A stretch of 55,664 nucleotides of DNA from contig JANYBJ010000185.1 in assembly GCA_025360845.1 (NCBI GenBank), positions 1 through 55,664 of the forward strand, read 5' to 3'. Positions 40,371-50,260 of the stretch are shown here, piece after piece; positions within the stretch are counted from its first letter, which is position 1, and each line of letters starts with the position of its first letter. The notes below the pieces were generated by a model. The model searched no databases, had not been told where the DNA came from, and saw nothing but the letters and a program-made list of their open reading frames with translations. Source of the stretch: a bacterium. Its GTDB lineage: Bacteria; Verrucomicrobiota; Kiritimatiellia; RFP12; UBA1067. The position numbers and the translations under genes are program-made.

Positions 40371-43307
40371 TTACTGCGCGAAGACCCTGTAAAAGCGCTG
40401 GCCCGCAGGCGGCGCGGCATCGCGCAACGTCTTGATCGTCCCGTCGCCGGCAACGGCTGCCGCCGCGCCGCTGACGTTCTGCCAACTTCCCGATGTGAGG
40501 CTGGCTCGGCACTGGAGCCGGTAGCTCCACCCGTAGCGCGTCTGCACGCTGACGTCGAAGGCCGACGCGCCGAGCAGCGGCGATTCCGGCAGTTGCGTAA
40601 AGGCGGGGTGCGTCGCCTGAAGCTCGTAGGCTCCCATGTCCGGCGCGGTTCCAGACAAGCGGCTGTCGCCGAAGTAGTCTTGCGCGCCCGCCATCCACGC
40701 TCGTGAAATCCCCGCGTTCTTGCAGGGCGAGTTGGTCGCGATCATGAAGTTGCCTGCGGCCGCGTTCACAAACAGCGGCGCGGCGGTGATGTTGCCGGTC
40801 CCGGACCAACCGGGCGTCGTGCAGGTGTAGCCGACGCCGTCTGGATAAAGATTGCCTGCGCCCAAGTTGTAATAGACGATGCAATTGGTCGTATAGCCAC
40901 CGTAAACAGCCGCATTTAATGCGGTGTTGTTGCTGATTACCGTGCAGTTCTCAAGGAGGCATTCGAAAGCCGCACCGCCGAATTCGGCCACATTCTGGCG
41001 CAGCAGGGAGTTTCGCGCAAGACAGCGGAAAAGGCCACCGCCGAGGCCGTCTCCCGGTCCGCCTTGGTCGTTGTTCGCGCGATTGCCGGTGACGATGCAG
41101 TGATCCACCACGAACGAGGCGCTCTCGGTGGTGGGGTAGTCCCAGATGAAGACGCCGCCGCCGAAACCGCGGGCGAGTTCGTCTATCGTGGCGTATGTTT
41201 CCGCATAGCTCGCGTTGCCGCCGGTGATGGTGAAGCCGTCGACCCGCGCGCCCGCCGCGCCGCGCACCACGGTGTAGCAGTTGTCGGTGACGGTGTTGAG
41301 GCTGCCGATCTCGCCGCTGAGCACGGTGGGGTTGGTCCGCCAATTGCGCTGCTCGCGCCGCGTCTCCGTGCCTGCGAAACCGCCGTACGCGGACTGTCCG
41401 GCGCTGAAGAAAAAGGCGTTGTCGCGCGACCAGTCGCCGGGCTTGTAGGTGCCGGTCGCGACCCAGATCTCCTTGTCTGCTGGCGTGGTGTCGAGCGCGG
41501 TGGCCAGATTCGTGTAGGCGTTCGCCCATGAGCCGCCGTTGTTCGCGCCCGTCGCGTTCGACTTGACGAAGCACATGAGCGCGCCGAGGAAATCGAGGCC
41601 GGCCGTGTCGCTCTGCAGGTTCGCGATCGCGTAGGCCGCCGGTTCGAAGTAGGCCGCCGACTGGGTCGGGGTGACGGAGCCGGACCAGCCGATGGGCAGC
41701 GCCTGCGCGAAGTCGCCGCTGCCGTCGGTGAGCGCGTTGCCGCCGCCGTTGCTGAAGACGACCGCGATGTTGGCGAGCCCGTTGCCCGCGCTGTTGACGA
41801 TGCGGCCGGAGGCCAGACGGTAGGAGCCGCTGAGCGCGCCCGTGAAATCGTTGCCCCAGCGGTTGCCGCAGGTGGCCGTGTAGCTGGCCGAGGTGCCGAG
41901 CGTGACGTTCTTGGCGACGAACGAGTAGCCTGCCTTGGCGGCGGTGAGCGTGACCGAGGAGCCGGAGGCCACGCCGTGGAAGCCGTAGATGCCGGCGCCG
42001 TCGGTGACATCCGTGCGTCCGCCCGGCGCGAGGGTGACCGTGGCTCCGGAGAGGGGGTTGCCGCTGCCGTCCAGCACGCGCCCCGAGACGACCTCGCCCG
42101 TGGAACTTGGGAAAATGTTGCCGTAAATGTACTGCAGTCCCGTGAAGCGGTAGCCGCCGGCCTGAATGTCGCCGAGCGTATACCAGGCGTCGTCCAATCC
42201 GTCCCAGCCCATGTTGAGGTGGTGATAGGCGGTGCCGCTCTGGAAGCCGTAGCCGTCGCAGACCACGGCATGGCCCGGGAGCGCCACGATCACGGGGAAT
42301 CCCGCGTCGAGGTTGGCGTTGATGGCGTTCGGGCGGTCAACCGTGTTCTCGAAGCGGATCGTGTTGGCGTAACCGTAGGTGCCGGTGATGACGAAAGGCG
42401 GAACATAGGAGACTGTGCCGGTGGGCGAATAGGAACTGATCGTGCCGCTGGCGTTGGTGCTGATCGCGACGACGATGTCGTAGGTGAGCGCGCCGATGGC
42501 CTGGCGCTGCGCGGCGGTCATCGAGGCGTCCGGCAACAAGGGCATCGACGACCATGCGTAGGGTCCGCCCGTGCCGTTGCCGCCGCGCGTGGCGGCCGAG
42601 CGCGAAACGCCATCAACGAGGATGGTGCGCGTGCGCTGGCCGATCCCGTTGGTCGGATACTGGTGGTAGCGCATGAGCTGGCCCCACGAGGTGCCGTTGC
42701 AGCCGCAGACGTAGTTGCTGGGCGTGTAATAGTTGTAGCAGTTCTGACCGGCGACTTTCCCCTGCCCCCAGCGCGAACCCACGAACGGGGCGACGCGCAG
42801 GTCGGCAGGCGGAGTGGCGAGGCCGTTGTTGGCGAGCGCGGAAATCCCGTCGGCGTCTGCCGCATCCGCGAAGGCGTCCCATTTCTGTGTTTTCACCGAC
42901 GCCTCTAGCGCCAACGCGCCGATCCCTGCGGCAGGCGGCACAAGCCGCTGAGGCAAGTCGCTGGCGAGCAGGGTCGCGAGCGGACTGCCTTCGGCCGTCG
43001 CGCCGTGCCCGGTCCGCGAGAAGGCGATGACAGGCTCGACCGTATCGTCGGCGGAGGTGACGATGAAACCTTTCGGACGCAGGGCGAACACATAGCCCAC
43101 AATCCTTCCGTCAACCGTGAACGGTTCGGCCTCTCCCAAGTCCGGTCCGAGCCGCTCGTGCAGCGGAGCGCTCTGCGCCACGCGCAGCCAGCCCTGCGCC
43201 ATGCGCCACGCCTCCTCCGCGCTGCGCGGCGCGGCCAACAGGAGCGTCGCGTTCAAGGAGAGGGCCAGAGCCCATCCGAAACGGAACTTGCTTAACACGC
43301 TGTTCAA
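40371..43307 (-). CDS. Secreted C10 (streptopain-like) peptidase fused to a beta-helix
   Basis: A 978-residue protein. Signal peptide 1-26. Residues 27-130 match the Spi/propeptide type (RSAEEAWRMAQGWL; GYVFALRPKGFIVTSADDTVEPVIAFS). The C10 catalytic domain has the nucleophile C203 in 'VCGCNGTSWGQLMRYHQYPTNG', H346 in 'ALPGHAVVCDGYG' and W368 in 'HLNMGWDG'. A carboxypeptidase-regulatory-like domain (about 405-480) and a second related Ig-like unit follow. Residues 585-910 form a right-handed beta-helix (GANNGGSWANAYTNLATALD; 'NCYTVVRGAAGARVDGFTITGGNAS'; 'APDMGAYEL'). The tail ends GQRFYRVFAQ, like the giant protein's. Likely a secreted protease tethered to the surface. Confidence 0.85.
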   Translation of the reverse strand: MNSVLSKFRFGWALALSLNATLLLAAPRSAEEAWRMAQGWLRVAQSAPLHERLGPDLGEAEPFTVDGRIVGYVFALRPKGFIVTSADDTVEPVIAFSRTGHGATAEGSPLATLLASDLPQRLVPPAAGIGALALEASVKTQKWDAFADAADADGISALANNGLATPPADLRVAPFVGSRWGQGKVAGQNCYNYYTPSNYVCGCNGTSWGQLMRYHQYPTNGIGQRTRTILVDGVSRSAATRGGNGTGGPYAWSSMPLLPDASMTAAQRQAIGALTYDIVVAISTNASGTISSYSPTGTVSYVPPFVITGTYGYANTIRFENTVDRPNAINANLDAGFPVIVALPGHAVVCDGYGFQSGTAYHHLNMGWDGLDDAWYTLGDIQAGGYRFTGLQYIYGNIFPSSTGEVVSGRVLDGSGNPLSGATVTLAPGGRTDVTDGAGIYGFHGVASGSSVTLTAAKAGYSFVAKNVTLGTSASYTATCGNRWGNDFTGALSGSYRLASGRIVNSAGNGLANIAVVFSNGGGNALTDGSGDFAQALPIGWSGSVTPTQSAAYFEPAAYAIANLQSDTAGLDFLGALMCFVKSNATGANNGGSWANAYTNLATALDTTPADKEIWVATGTYKPGDWSRDNAFFFSAGQSAYGGFAGTETRREQRNWRTNPTVLSGEIGSLNTVTDNCYTVVRGAAGARVDGFTITGGNASYAETYATIDELARGFGGGVFIWDYPTTESASFVVDHCIVTGNRANNDQGGPGDGLGGGLFRCLARNSLLRQNVAEFGGAAFECLLENCTVISNNTALNAAVYGGYTTNCIVYYNLGAGNLYPDGVGYTCTTPGWSGTGNITAAPLFVNAAAGNFMIATNSPCKNAGISRAWMAGAQDYFGDSRLSGTAPDMGAYELQATHPAFTQLPESPLLGASAFDVSVQTRYGWSYRLQCRASLTSGSWQNVSGAAAAVAGDGTIKTLRDAAPPAGQRFYRVFAQ

Positions 43308-43341
43308 CGAAACCTCCTCCCGTTACTACAGGAGCCGTCGC

Positions 43342-44127
43342 TTATGTCCCTTTGATGAGCAGTCCGGGATTGTTCTCGCACTCGGCCAGCCGGTTGTAGC
43401 GTGCGATCAGGTCCTGCACAGTGACCTTCCGCCCCGCTGCCTTGAATTTAGACAACTCCAGAATGTTGGAGGCGACGAACTGCTCGACGTCGAAGACCTC
43501 GACACGTCCAGCGACGCCCGCGTTCTCGGCCATAGTTTCCGCGACCGGCACGTTCTTGAAGGTGGTGATGATCAGCGGCCTTAGACCCTGATCCAAGTTA
43601 TCCGAGCACTTGCGCAGCAAGGCCTCACCCGGACTGGGCGTCACATGGATAACCACATCCTCGATTCGATAATCGCCCGCCCGCCCCGTCACACCATCCG
43701 CCACAAACGCTCCGTGCGCCTCCACTTCATGGCCCAGCACCAATTCCAGCTTCGCCCCGACGAGGTGTTGCAATACCGCACCCAAAAACATCGTGCCTGT
43801 GTCTTGTTTCTGACGCTCCTCAGCCTGTTTCAACAAATCCCGCACCACAGCTCGCAAGGACGACTTAGTATCAAGCTGGAAGAGCATCGGCTTTGCCTCG
43901 AAGAACTTCTTAACCCGCTCGACCCACCAGTTCTCAATTGCATCAAGATCAGGCTTATCTATCTTAGCCTTCTTATTCAGAAACTCGACATAAGCCGGCA
44001 TGTTTCCGATACTTCCACGACTGGCTCGCCCACCTTCCTCAGCCAACACGCGCACAATTTTGTGATCGCGAAGAATGGTTTGAACCGCTCCTTTCCCTAA
44101 TCCCAAAACCTGACCGTTTTTTATCAT
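43342..44127 (-). CDS. Restriction-endonuclease-like DUF4928 protein, possibly N-truncated
   Basis: The protein is about 261 residues. The block 'GQVLGLGKGAVQTILRDHKIVRVLAEEGGRASRGSIGNMPAYVEFLN' matches my memory of the DUF4928 family, which usually accompanies a cytosine-5 DNA methyltransferase. A possible PD-(D/E)xK-like core is 'RAGDYRIEDVVIHVTPSPGEALLRKC'. Family members I recall have 30-50 more residues before GQVLGLG, so the 5' end may be lost. The ATG at 44127 is preferred to a TTG at 44154. No methyltransferase is present in the window. The gene is visibly more AT-rich than its neighbours, which suggests horizontal transfer. Confidence 0.6.
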   Translation of the reverse strand: MIKNGQVLGLGKGAVQTILRDHKIVRVLAEEGGRASRGSIGNMPAYVEFLNKKAKIDKPDLDAIENWWVERVKKFFEAKPMLFQLDTKSSLRAVVRDLLKQAEERQKQDTGTMFLGAVLQHLVGAKLELVLGHEVEAHGAFVADGVTGRAGDYRIEDVVIHVTPSPGEALLRKCSDNLDQGLRPLIITTFKNVPVAETMAENAGVAGRVEVFDVEQFVASNILELSKFKAAGRKVTVQDLIARYNRLAECENNPGLLIKGT

Positions 44128-44167
44128 CTTCCGCTTTTCTCCATTACCGGTCAATAGCCGATTGTCG

Positions 44168-46942
44168 TTATTGCGGCCCGAAGAGGCTCATTTCGCGAAT
44201 GGTCGGGGTGTTGCCGGCCGTGCTCTTGACCAGCAGCCGCACGCGGCTCGCTGAAACCGGTTTGAAGCGGCACACCACGCCATCGGGCATATCCTTGCCC
44301 TCGTAGACATCCTGCCAGTGATCCCGCACCCACGCCTGAATGCTGTAGGCCGTGATCCGCGTCCATTGGGTTTCCTGGAACAGCTGCACGGCGGCCACCG
44401 CGGCTTCGCGGCCCAGGTCCACTTCGAGCCATTCGTTTTGCGTCTTTCCGGCGGCGCTGTTCCAGCGCGTGCGAAGATCGCCGTCAAGGGCCTTGTCGGG
44501 CGTGTATTCCCCGCCTTCCCAGACCGACGAAGCGGAGGCCTTGGCGCCTTGGGCGAGGTTCGGCAGCCGGCTCCCGCCCGGCGCGATGATCGCCACTTCG
44601 GGCGACGGCTCGGACGCTCCCGACTCGTTGAAGGCTTGGAGCCGGTACGCGGACGACGACAACGGCTTGAACGTCGTGTCCCGGTAGCTCGTGACGCCCG
44701 GCGCCAGCGTCGCGACCGTTTCGAACGCGCCCTCGCCCTCGGCGCGCCGCTGAACCCGGATGCGGGCGGCTCCGTCCTGCTCGTCGAGCCAGCGCAACTC
44801 CACCTGGTTGTCGCGGCTGAGCGCGACCGACAGGGGGCCGGGCCGGATCAGAGGCGGCGGAGCCAGAGGTGTTTTGCCGTAGCAGTAGACCCAGTAGTAG
44901 TACTCGTTGTCGCTGTCGTCGGGCAGCCCGCGGACATGCTCGAGCCGGATGACGACCTGGCCCTTGCCCCGGGTGTATCGGGCGGGGATCTCGTAGTCCG
45001 TGTCGCGAAAGGCGGTGTCGGCCGACACCGGCAGATCGCACACCAGCCACGGCGCGTCCGGGATCAACTCGCCGTCCACACGCACCTTGGCCTGCTGCAC
45101 GTTCGCCAGGTGCCGGTTGACCCGTCGGCGCAGCTTCACGCCTTCGTTGGCCGGATCGAGCTTCACCCTGAACTCGCTGGTCCCGGTGAAGGCCCGTCCG
45201 TTATCGGTTGTGGTTGGAACGCGCGGCTGCTGCTCATAGCGGTCGTACGAGCTTGCGGTCGAGCCCGACCCTTTCACCCCCGTGGCAACGCACTGGTGCG
45301 CCTGCTCGCTGGACGGGTCGCCGACATCCACTTCGTCCGTGAGTTTCAGGTTCGCGAAGCCGGGCTCGCCGAGGTAATACCACACGACAAAATCGGTCTT
45401 CTGCCCATAGGCGGGACCGAGATTGCTGTGCTCGTACGTGATGCGGATCGATGAATCGAAGATGTAGGCTTCGCCGGTGTAAAGCCGATAGCCTCCCTGA
45501 AAGCCATTGACCAGCCCGCCCCAAAGCGGCTTCTGGATGGCATACCCGCCCCACCCTTGGTTATGGTCGTCCTCCGTGCCGTCGCCATGAATCTGCGGCG
45601 TGAGTGAGCCATCGATGAACGTGAACTCGTCGCCGTCCATGTTGTAGCCGGTGCTGAACATGGTCAGCCCCACGACCTTGCCCCGCCCGCGCTCGCGGAA
45701 AGCGCGGGAGCAGACCGCCTGGTCCGGGGAGCTGTCGAGCGTGCGCCGGGCATGGAAATAGCCGCATGCTCCGGCCGGATAGCGGATCGCTTCAGGCGGC
45801 AGGCAGGCGATCTCGGACTCCAGGCGGGCGATGGGAGTCGGGCCGTCGTTGACGATCTCCACCTGCGCCCGCGACCAGTAGGGCATCGGCCAATAGCAGT
45901 GGAACTGACCGGCCTTGGCGTCAAAGCCGAAAAAGAGAGTATTGAGCGTCATCCCCGAAACGTCCTCGGCCCCGATGGTGTCTCCGCCGGCGCCGAAGAA
46001 TGAGCTGAGCGGCATGTCCACCGCCGGCGCCGGCTGATTGTCCCAGGTGATGCGGATGCGGGTGTGAAAGAACGTCTCCCGCGTCCAAGGCGCCAAGCCC
46101 AGTCTGATCGCGCCTATTGCGCCCGGGCCCGGCTCATCCAGCACCCGCACGGCCCCGCCCGGCGGCACGGCGTTGGTGAGCCTCACCGCGTTCCCGGGGG
46201 GCGTCGCCTTGGGGTCGCCGCCGAGCCGGTCCCACTGGCCGCGCGTCACCTGTGAATCCGCCTCGCGCCCCAGCCAGGATTGCACCGGGGTGCCGGGCGG
46301 GTACTTCAGATAGGTGTATTGGAACCATGTCGCGTCATACGGCTTCATTCCGGCGGAGTGATAAGCCGACACCTTGAGCCGTTTCGCGAACGGCAGGGGA
46401 TAGTACAGCACCGCGAAGGCGCCCGGCCCCTGGCTCCACTGCGAGCCCTGCGTGTCGAAATAGGCCAGCGGCGGCGTAAACGGCGCGGTGTACTTGCCGC
46501 CCTTGCCAAAAAACTCGGCGAACGTCATGTCGATCCGCGGCTGGGGCTCGTCGTCGAAGGTGTACCGGATGCGGATCTCCTCGTTCGGGAACGCGGTCAT
46601 CTTCGAAAACACATTCATCTGCTGGCGGTAGAGGCAGCCGGGGCCGATCTCGTCGAAGAACACATACTCACCGTTTTCCTCGTAGCGCTTGAAGAAGCCG
46701 GAGCGGTTCTCGCCCGCCGGGTCGTAGGTGATGAACTGTTTTGTCTGGGTGCCGTTCGGCAGGAAAAAGGGCAGCAGCTCCGGATGCTCCATGCCCGCGA
46801 ACCCGTACGCCAACGGCCGCGCCGATGTCGGGTTGCTTTCCGCCGCCTGACCCCACGCGAAGCCGAAAGCCGTCGTCAGGGCGAGAAACGTGGCGAACCG
46901 CTCGCGTTTCAGGGTCATGATTGCACCAACACCTTTTCTCAT
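44168..46942 (-). CDS. GH172 (DUF2961) protein with F5/8-type C domain
   Basis: A 924-residue exported protein. The signal sequence is about 10-33 (an ATG at 46918 would give a tidier start). Two DUF2961 jelly rolls fill about 45-570: 'FITYDPAGENRSGFFKRYEENGEYVFFDEIGPGCLYRQ', 'IRIRYTFDDEPQPRIDMTFAEFFG', then 'GAIGAIRLGLAPW...IRITWDNQPAPAVDMPLSSFFGAG'. This fold defines GH172 glycosidases acting on furanosides (fructo- or arabinofuranosides). A fibronectin III-like unit (about 705-795) and a discoidin/F5-8 C carbohydrate-binding domain (805-924, NLAQGAKASASSVWEGG...) follow. It lies just downstream of the GH106-like gene on the same strand, so the two may form an operon. Confidence 0.82.
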   Translation of the reverse strand: MRKGVGAIMTLKRERFATFLALTTAFGFAWGQAAESNPTSARPLAYGFAGMEHPELLPFFLPNGTQTKQFITYDPAGENRSGFFKRYEENGEYVFFDEIGPGCLYRQQMNVFSKMTAFPNEEIRIRYTFDDEPQPRIDMTFAEFFGKGGKYTAPFTPPLAYFDTQGSQWSQGPGAFAVLYYPLPFAKRLKVSAYHSAGMKPYDATWFQYTYLKYPPGTPVQSWLGREADSQVTRGQWDRLGGDPKATPPGNAVRLTNAVPPGGAVRVLDEPGPGAIGAIRLGLAPWTRETFFHTRIRITWDNQPAPAVDMPLSSFFGAGGDTIGAEDVSGMTLNTLFFGFDAKAGQFHCYWPMPYWSRAQVEIVNDGPTPIARLESEIACLPPEAIRYPAGACGYFHARRTLDSSPDQAVCSRAFRERGRGKVVGLTMFSTGYNMDGDEFTFIDGSLTPQIHGDGTEDDHNQGWGGYAIQKPLWGGLVNGFQGGYRLYTGEAYIFDSSIRITYEHSNLGPAYGQKTDFVVWYYLGEPGFANLKLTDEVDVGDPSSEQAHQCVATGVKGSGSTASSYDRYEQQPRVPTTTDNGRAFTGTSEFRVKLDPANEGVKLRRRVNRHLANVQQAKVRVDGELIPDAPWLVCDLPVSADTAFRDTDYEIPARYTRGKGQVVIRLEHVRGLPDDSDNEYYYWVYCYGKTPLAPPPLIRPGPLSVALSRDNQVELRWLDEQDGAARIRVQRRAEGEGAFETVATLAPGVTSYRDTTFKPLSSSAYRLQAFNESGASEPSPEVAIIAPGGSRLPNLAQGAKASASSVWEGGEYTPDKALDGDLRTRWNSAAGKTQNEWLEVDLGREAAVAAVQLFQETQWTRITAYSIQAWVRDHWQDVYEGKDMPDGVVCRFKPVSASRVRLLVKSTAGNTPTIREMSLFGPQ

Positions 46943-46985
46943 AGCCCTCCCCGAAGCAGAAAATCTTCAAACCAGAATGCCGATG

Positions 46986-49900
46986 TCAGTCGGCCTGCAC
47001 CAGCACCGGCGGCTGCAGCAGCCCGAACGGAATCATGTAGTAATCGTCGCGCCAGACCTTGGCCTTGCCGCCGAGGCGCGCGTCGTACCAGTTGACCTCG
47101 CCCGCCTCGGGGTTGGGCCAGTCCTGGTTGGCGCGGAAGGTGGCCGGGCCGACGGCGGTATGCTCGCCGCCCTTGTGGTGGTGCGGCCCCATCAGGTTGC
47201 GCAGCCCGTTGGTGAGCGAGACGCGCACCGTGTTCTTGCCCGCCTTAAGCGCGGCGGTCACGTCGGTCTCCCACGGGCTGGCCACGAGCGGCGGACAGGG
47301 CTGGCCGTTGACCGTCACGTTGACCACCACCGCTTCGAACGAAGGGAAGGCGAGCAGGTACTTCTTGCCCGCCGCGAGGTCGCCCACCTCGACTGTGCTG
47401 TCGAGCTGGAACTCGCCCGCGTAGAAGGGGTAGCCCTGCGGCGCGAGGTCGCCGTTGAAGGTGCCCGCCTCCTGCGTGATGGCGAAGCTCTTGAAGCTGT
47501 GGACCGGCTTGGGCACCAGCGCCCCCTCCCTGTTGCGGTCGGTGGTTGCGAGCGGCTTGTCCGAAGGGGCCGGCTTCACGGCGAAGTCGCCGACCAGGTA
47601 CACGCTCTCGATCTCCGTGCCGTAGCGCGTGCGGGCGTTGAGGCTCGCGGGAACGCCGGAGACATAGTTCAGCGTGAGGATGATTTCGTTGCGGCCGGGC
47701 TTGAGCAGCCCGTCGACCGACTGGGCGCGGAAGGTGAAGCAGGTGTAGAAATCCTTGGAGTCGAAGGTCACCTGCTTGCCGTTGACCGTGATCGAGGTGT
47801 ACATCTCCGGCTGCTCGACGACGAGCTTGCAGGCCGTGGGCACATCGGTGATCTGGGGCTCGAACTTGAGCTTCAGCTCGCCCTTGTAAGGCGTGCTCAG
47901 CGCGAACCGGTCATAGAGGGCGAGCACCGGCTCGGGCTCGCTCCACGTCGTCCCGCCGTCCTTCGAACAGCGGGCGTAGTCGAGCGTGAGCGCGTTGGGA
48001 TCGATGCGCTTGCCCTGCCACGGGCCGCTCAGCTTCGCGATCTCGCGGCGCTCGCCGGGCAGCGCGTAGACGCCGTCGAAGCGCGCCGAAGAAGAAGCGG
48101 CGCCGAGCGTGACGATCCAAGTCTGCGCGGGCGCGAAGTCGAGGGCGTAGGCGCCGTCGGCCTCGGGCTTCAGGCGCAGGCATTGGCCGTTGACCGGATT
48201 CCAAAGCGCGACTGCGGCGTCGCGGTCGGCGAACCGCAGCGCGAGCGTGCGGCCCGCGAGGCGGGAGGTGTTCGAAAGCTGGAGCGTGAAGCCGTTCTTG
48301 ACGGTGCGCAGGTGCGTCCAGACCTCTTCGCACTTGTCGCCGTTCAGCGTGAACACCGGCGGGGCCTTCTTCTTCAGCGCGTCGAGCCAGCCGTCGGCCT
48401 TGACGAGCGCGGCGTAGGACTTGAGCGCCGGAATCTCGGCCGAGTTCTCGGCGCCGTCCACGAGCGCGGGGTACTCTTCCGCGACCAGCACGGTGCCGCC
48501 CTGGGCGGCGAAGGCCTTGAGCAGCGCGAGAGTGGAGGCGCGGACGGTCTGCAGCTGCGGCACCACCACGACGCGGTAGGCCATCTTGCCGATCACGAAG
48601 CGGCCGCTCTCGGCCTTGCCGATCTCGGAGATGATCTGCTCGTCGCCCAGATCGAAGTTGCGGTGACAGCGCATCAGGACGTTGAGCAGCTCGGAGAGGG
48701 CCGCGTCGCGCTTCCAGGAGAGGGCCTGTGTCGGCGCGATGTAGTCCGACTCGATGGGGCTGAGCACGCAGATCTCGGGCGCGGTCTGGCCCACGGTCGC
48801 GAAGTAGCAGAGCCGCGCGGAGAAATCCTCGAAGAGGCGGTTGTAGCGCCAATACGGCTGCTGGTAGCTGATGGTGGGCGGGTAGTCGCGCTTGCGCTCG
48901 CCCTTCATGCTGTAGAGGGAGAGGTGCGGGCACATGAAGTTCACGCCCATCAGCGTGTGCCAGCCCGTGATCCACATGCGGTCCTCGAAGGTCATGTTGT
49001 GGCCGCTGATGCCGAAGAGCTCGCTCAGGCGGCGCGTCCGGCCGTACTGGTTGGCGACGGAGGTCATGACCTTGCCGCAGTGCAGCGTGTTGTAGCGCAG
49101 CCCGAGCGCGTCGATGCCCGGCATCTGCATGTGGCGGAGCTGCTGCATGAGGGCGCCCTCGTTCAGCATGTTTCCCGTGGGCGCGTCCTCGCTGTTGTAG
49201 TGGCCGGTCCAGACGAGGTTGTTGGCGGCGCAGTAGTCGCCGATCTGCTTGCTGAAAGCCTGCTCGAAACACGCGGCGACCGTGCGGTAATAGTCCAGTC
49301 GCACCTTGCGCCAATCGCCGACCTCGGCGAAGAGCGACGGCAGGCTGGGGGCGAGGTCGTAGCCGGCGCGCGCCTTGAAGGCGGCGGGAAGGACCGGCGA
49401 GAAACTCACGGCGCCCTGGTTCTCAATCTTCGGGCGCGGGCTGATCTGCGGCTCGTCGGTGAAGATGCCGCGCACGTGCGGCTTGCCGCCGAACCGCTGC
49501 GCGTAGGGCACGTAGCTGCACTCGATGAAGGCCTTGACCATGTCGGGGTTCATCAGGTCCACCCACGAGGTGCCGTTGAACCAGGCGTCGCCCAGCGGGT
49601 CGACGTGGCAGACGTATTTGAAATTCCCGTCCTCGAAAAGCACCGTGTCCGGCGCGTTGACCGGCTGGTCTTTCTTGACGCGCACGAGCGACCGCGCCTG
49701 GAAGGCGGGATCTTTGAGCGGAACGACTCCGCCCGCGAAGCCGCTGGGCCACTTGTCCTCGTCGTAGAACCATGCGTCAATGCCGAGGTCCTGCGAGCTT
49801 TTCACGCCGGCGGCCATGACGTTGAACCAGTTCGTGCTCAGGTACTCGGTGAGCAGGCCGATCCGGCTGTGGAGGAAGGTGCCGCCGAAGCCGCCCTCTT

Positions 49901-50183
49901 TGAAGAGGTGAAGCTGGCGGTCCACCTCGGCCGGGTCAAGGTCGTCGTTCAGCGAGTAGAAAGGCACCGAGCGGTAGGCGTTGGCGGGTGCCCGGAACGC
50001 GGCTTGCTCGAACTGTTCGATATCCTCTTTGACCACTTTGGGCGCGGACCGGGCGTCTTGCGGCGGCTGCGCGGTCTTCTGACCCGCATGCTTATCCGCG
50101 GTGTTGTCGGCATCCTGAGCCAAGAACGTGCAACCGGACAAAACCAGCAGCAGACAGGTGGAGAGCGATTTTTTCAACATCAT
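46986..50183 (-). CDS. GH106-like glycoside hydrolase, lipoprotein
   Basis: A protein of 1065 residues. The signal MMLKKSLSTCLLLVLSGC ends in a lipobox (LSG|C18), so it is a lipoprotein. The alpha/beta barrel region has 'LHLFKEGGFGGTFLHSRIGLLTEYL', 'IDAWFYDEDKWPSGFAGG' and 'WTGHYNSEDAPTGNMLNEG', all typical of GH106 alpha-L-rhamnosidases and relatives. The C-terminal half has beta-sandwich sugar-binding domains (LSGPWQGKRIDPNAL..., 'GRNEIILTLNYVSGVPASLNARTRYG', 'AGKNTVRVSLTNGLRNLMGPHHH'). I chose the ATG at 50183, with GGGA 6 bases upstream; longer in-frame starts exist. Substrate specificity is not certain. Confidence 0.85.
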   Translation of the reverse strand: MMLKKSLSTCLLLVLSGCTFLAQDADNTADKHAGQKTAQPPQDARSAPKVVKEDIEQFEQAAFRAPANAYRSVPFYSLNDDLDPAEVDRQLHLFKEGGFGGTFLHSRIGLLTEYLSTNWFNVMAAGVKSSQDLGIDAWFYDEDKWPSGFAGGVVPLKDPAFQARSLVRVKKDQPVNAPDTVLFEDGNFKYVCHVDPLGDAWFNGTSWVDLMNPDMVKAFIECSYVPYAQRFGGKPHVRGIFTDEPQISPRPKIENQGAVSFSPVLPAAFKARAGYDLAPSLPSLFAEVGDWRKVRLDYYRTVAACFEQAFSKQIGDYCAANNLVWTGHYNSEDAPTGNMLNEGALMQQLRHMQMPGIDALGLRYNTLHCGKVMTSVANQYGRTRRLSELFGISGHNMTFEDRMWITGWHTLMGVNFMCPHLSLYSMKGERKRDYPPTISYQQPYWRYNRLFEDFSARLCYFATVGQTAPEICVLSPIESDYIAPTQALSWKRDAALSELLNVLMRCHRNFDLGDEQIISEIGKAESGRFVIGKMAYRVVVVPQLQTVRASTLALLKAFAAQGGTVLVAEEYPALVDGAENSAEIPALKSYAALVKADGWLDALKKKAPPVFTLNGDKCEEVWTHLRTVKNGFTLQLSNTSRLAGRTLALRFADRDAAVALWNPVNGQCLRLKPEADGAYALDFAPAQTWIVTLGAASSSARFDGVYALPGERREIAKLSGPWQGKRIDPNALTLDYARCSKDGGTTWSEPEPVLALYDRFALSTPYKGELKLKFEPQITDVPTACKLVVEQPEMYTSITVNGKQVTFDSKDFYTCFTFRAQSVDGLLKPGRNEIILTLNYVSGVPASLNARTRYGTEIESVYLVGDFAVKPAPSDKPLATTDRNREGALVPKPVHSFKSFAITQEAGTFNGDLAPQGYPFYAGEFQLDSTVEVGDLAAGKKYLLAFPSFEAVVVNVTVNGQPCPPLVASPWETDVTAALKAGKNTVRVSLTNGLRNLMGPHHHKGGEHTAVGPATFRANQDWPNPEAGEVNWYDARLGGKAKVWRDDYYMIPFGLLQPPVLVQAD

Positions 50184-50260
50184 GTTTATTCCCATTCCGT
50201 TTGTGAAGGGAGAATAACAAAGCAGGGAAACTTGATCAAGCATGTGCGCATTTTGTGCTC

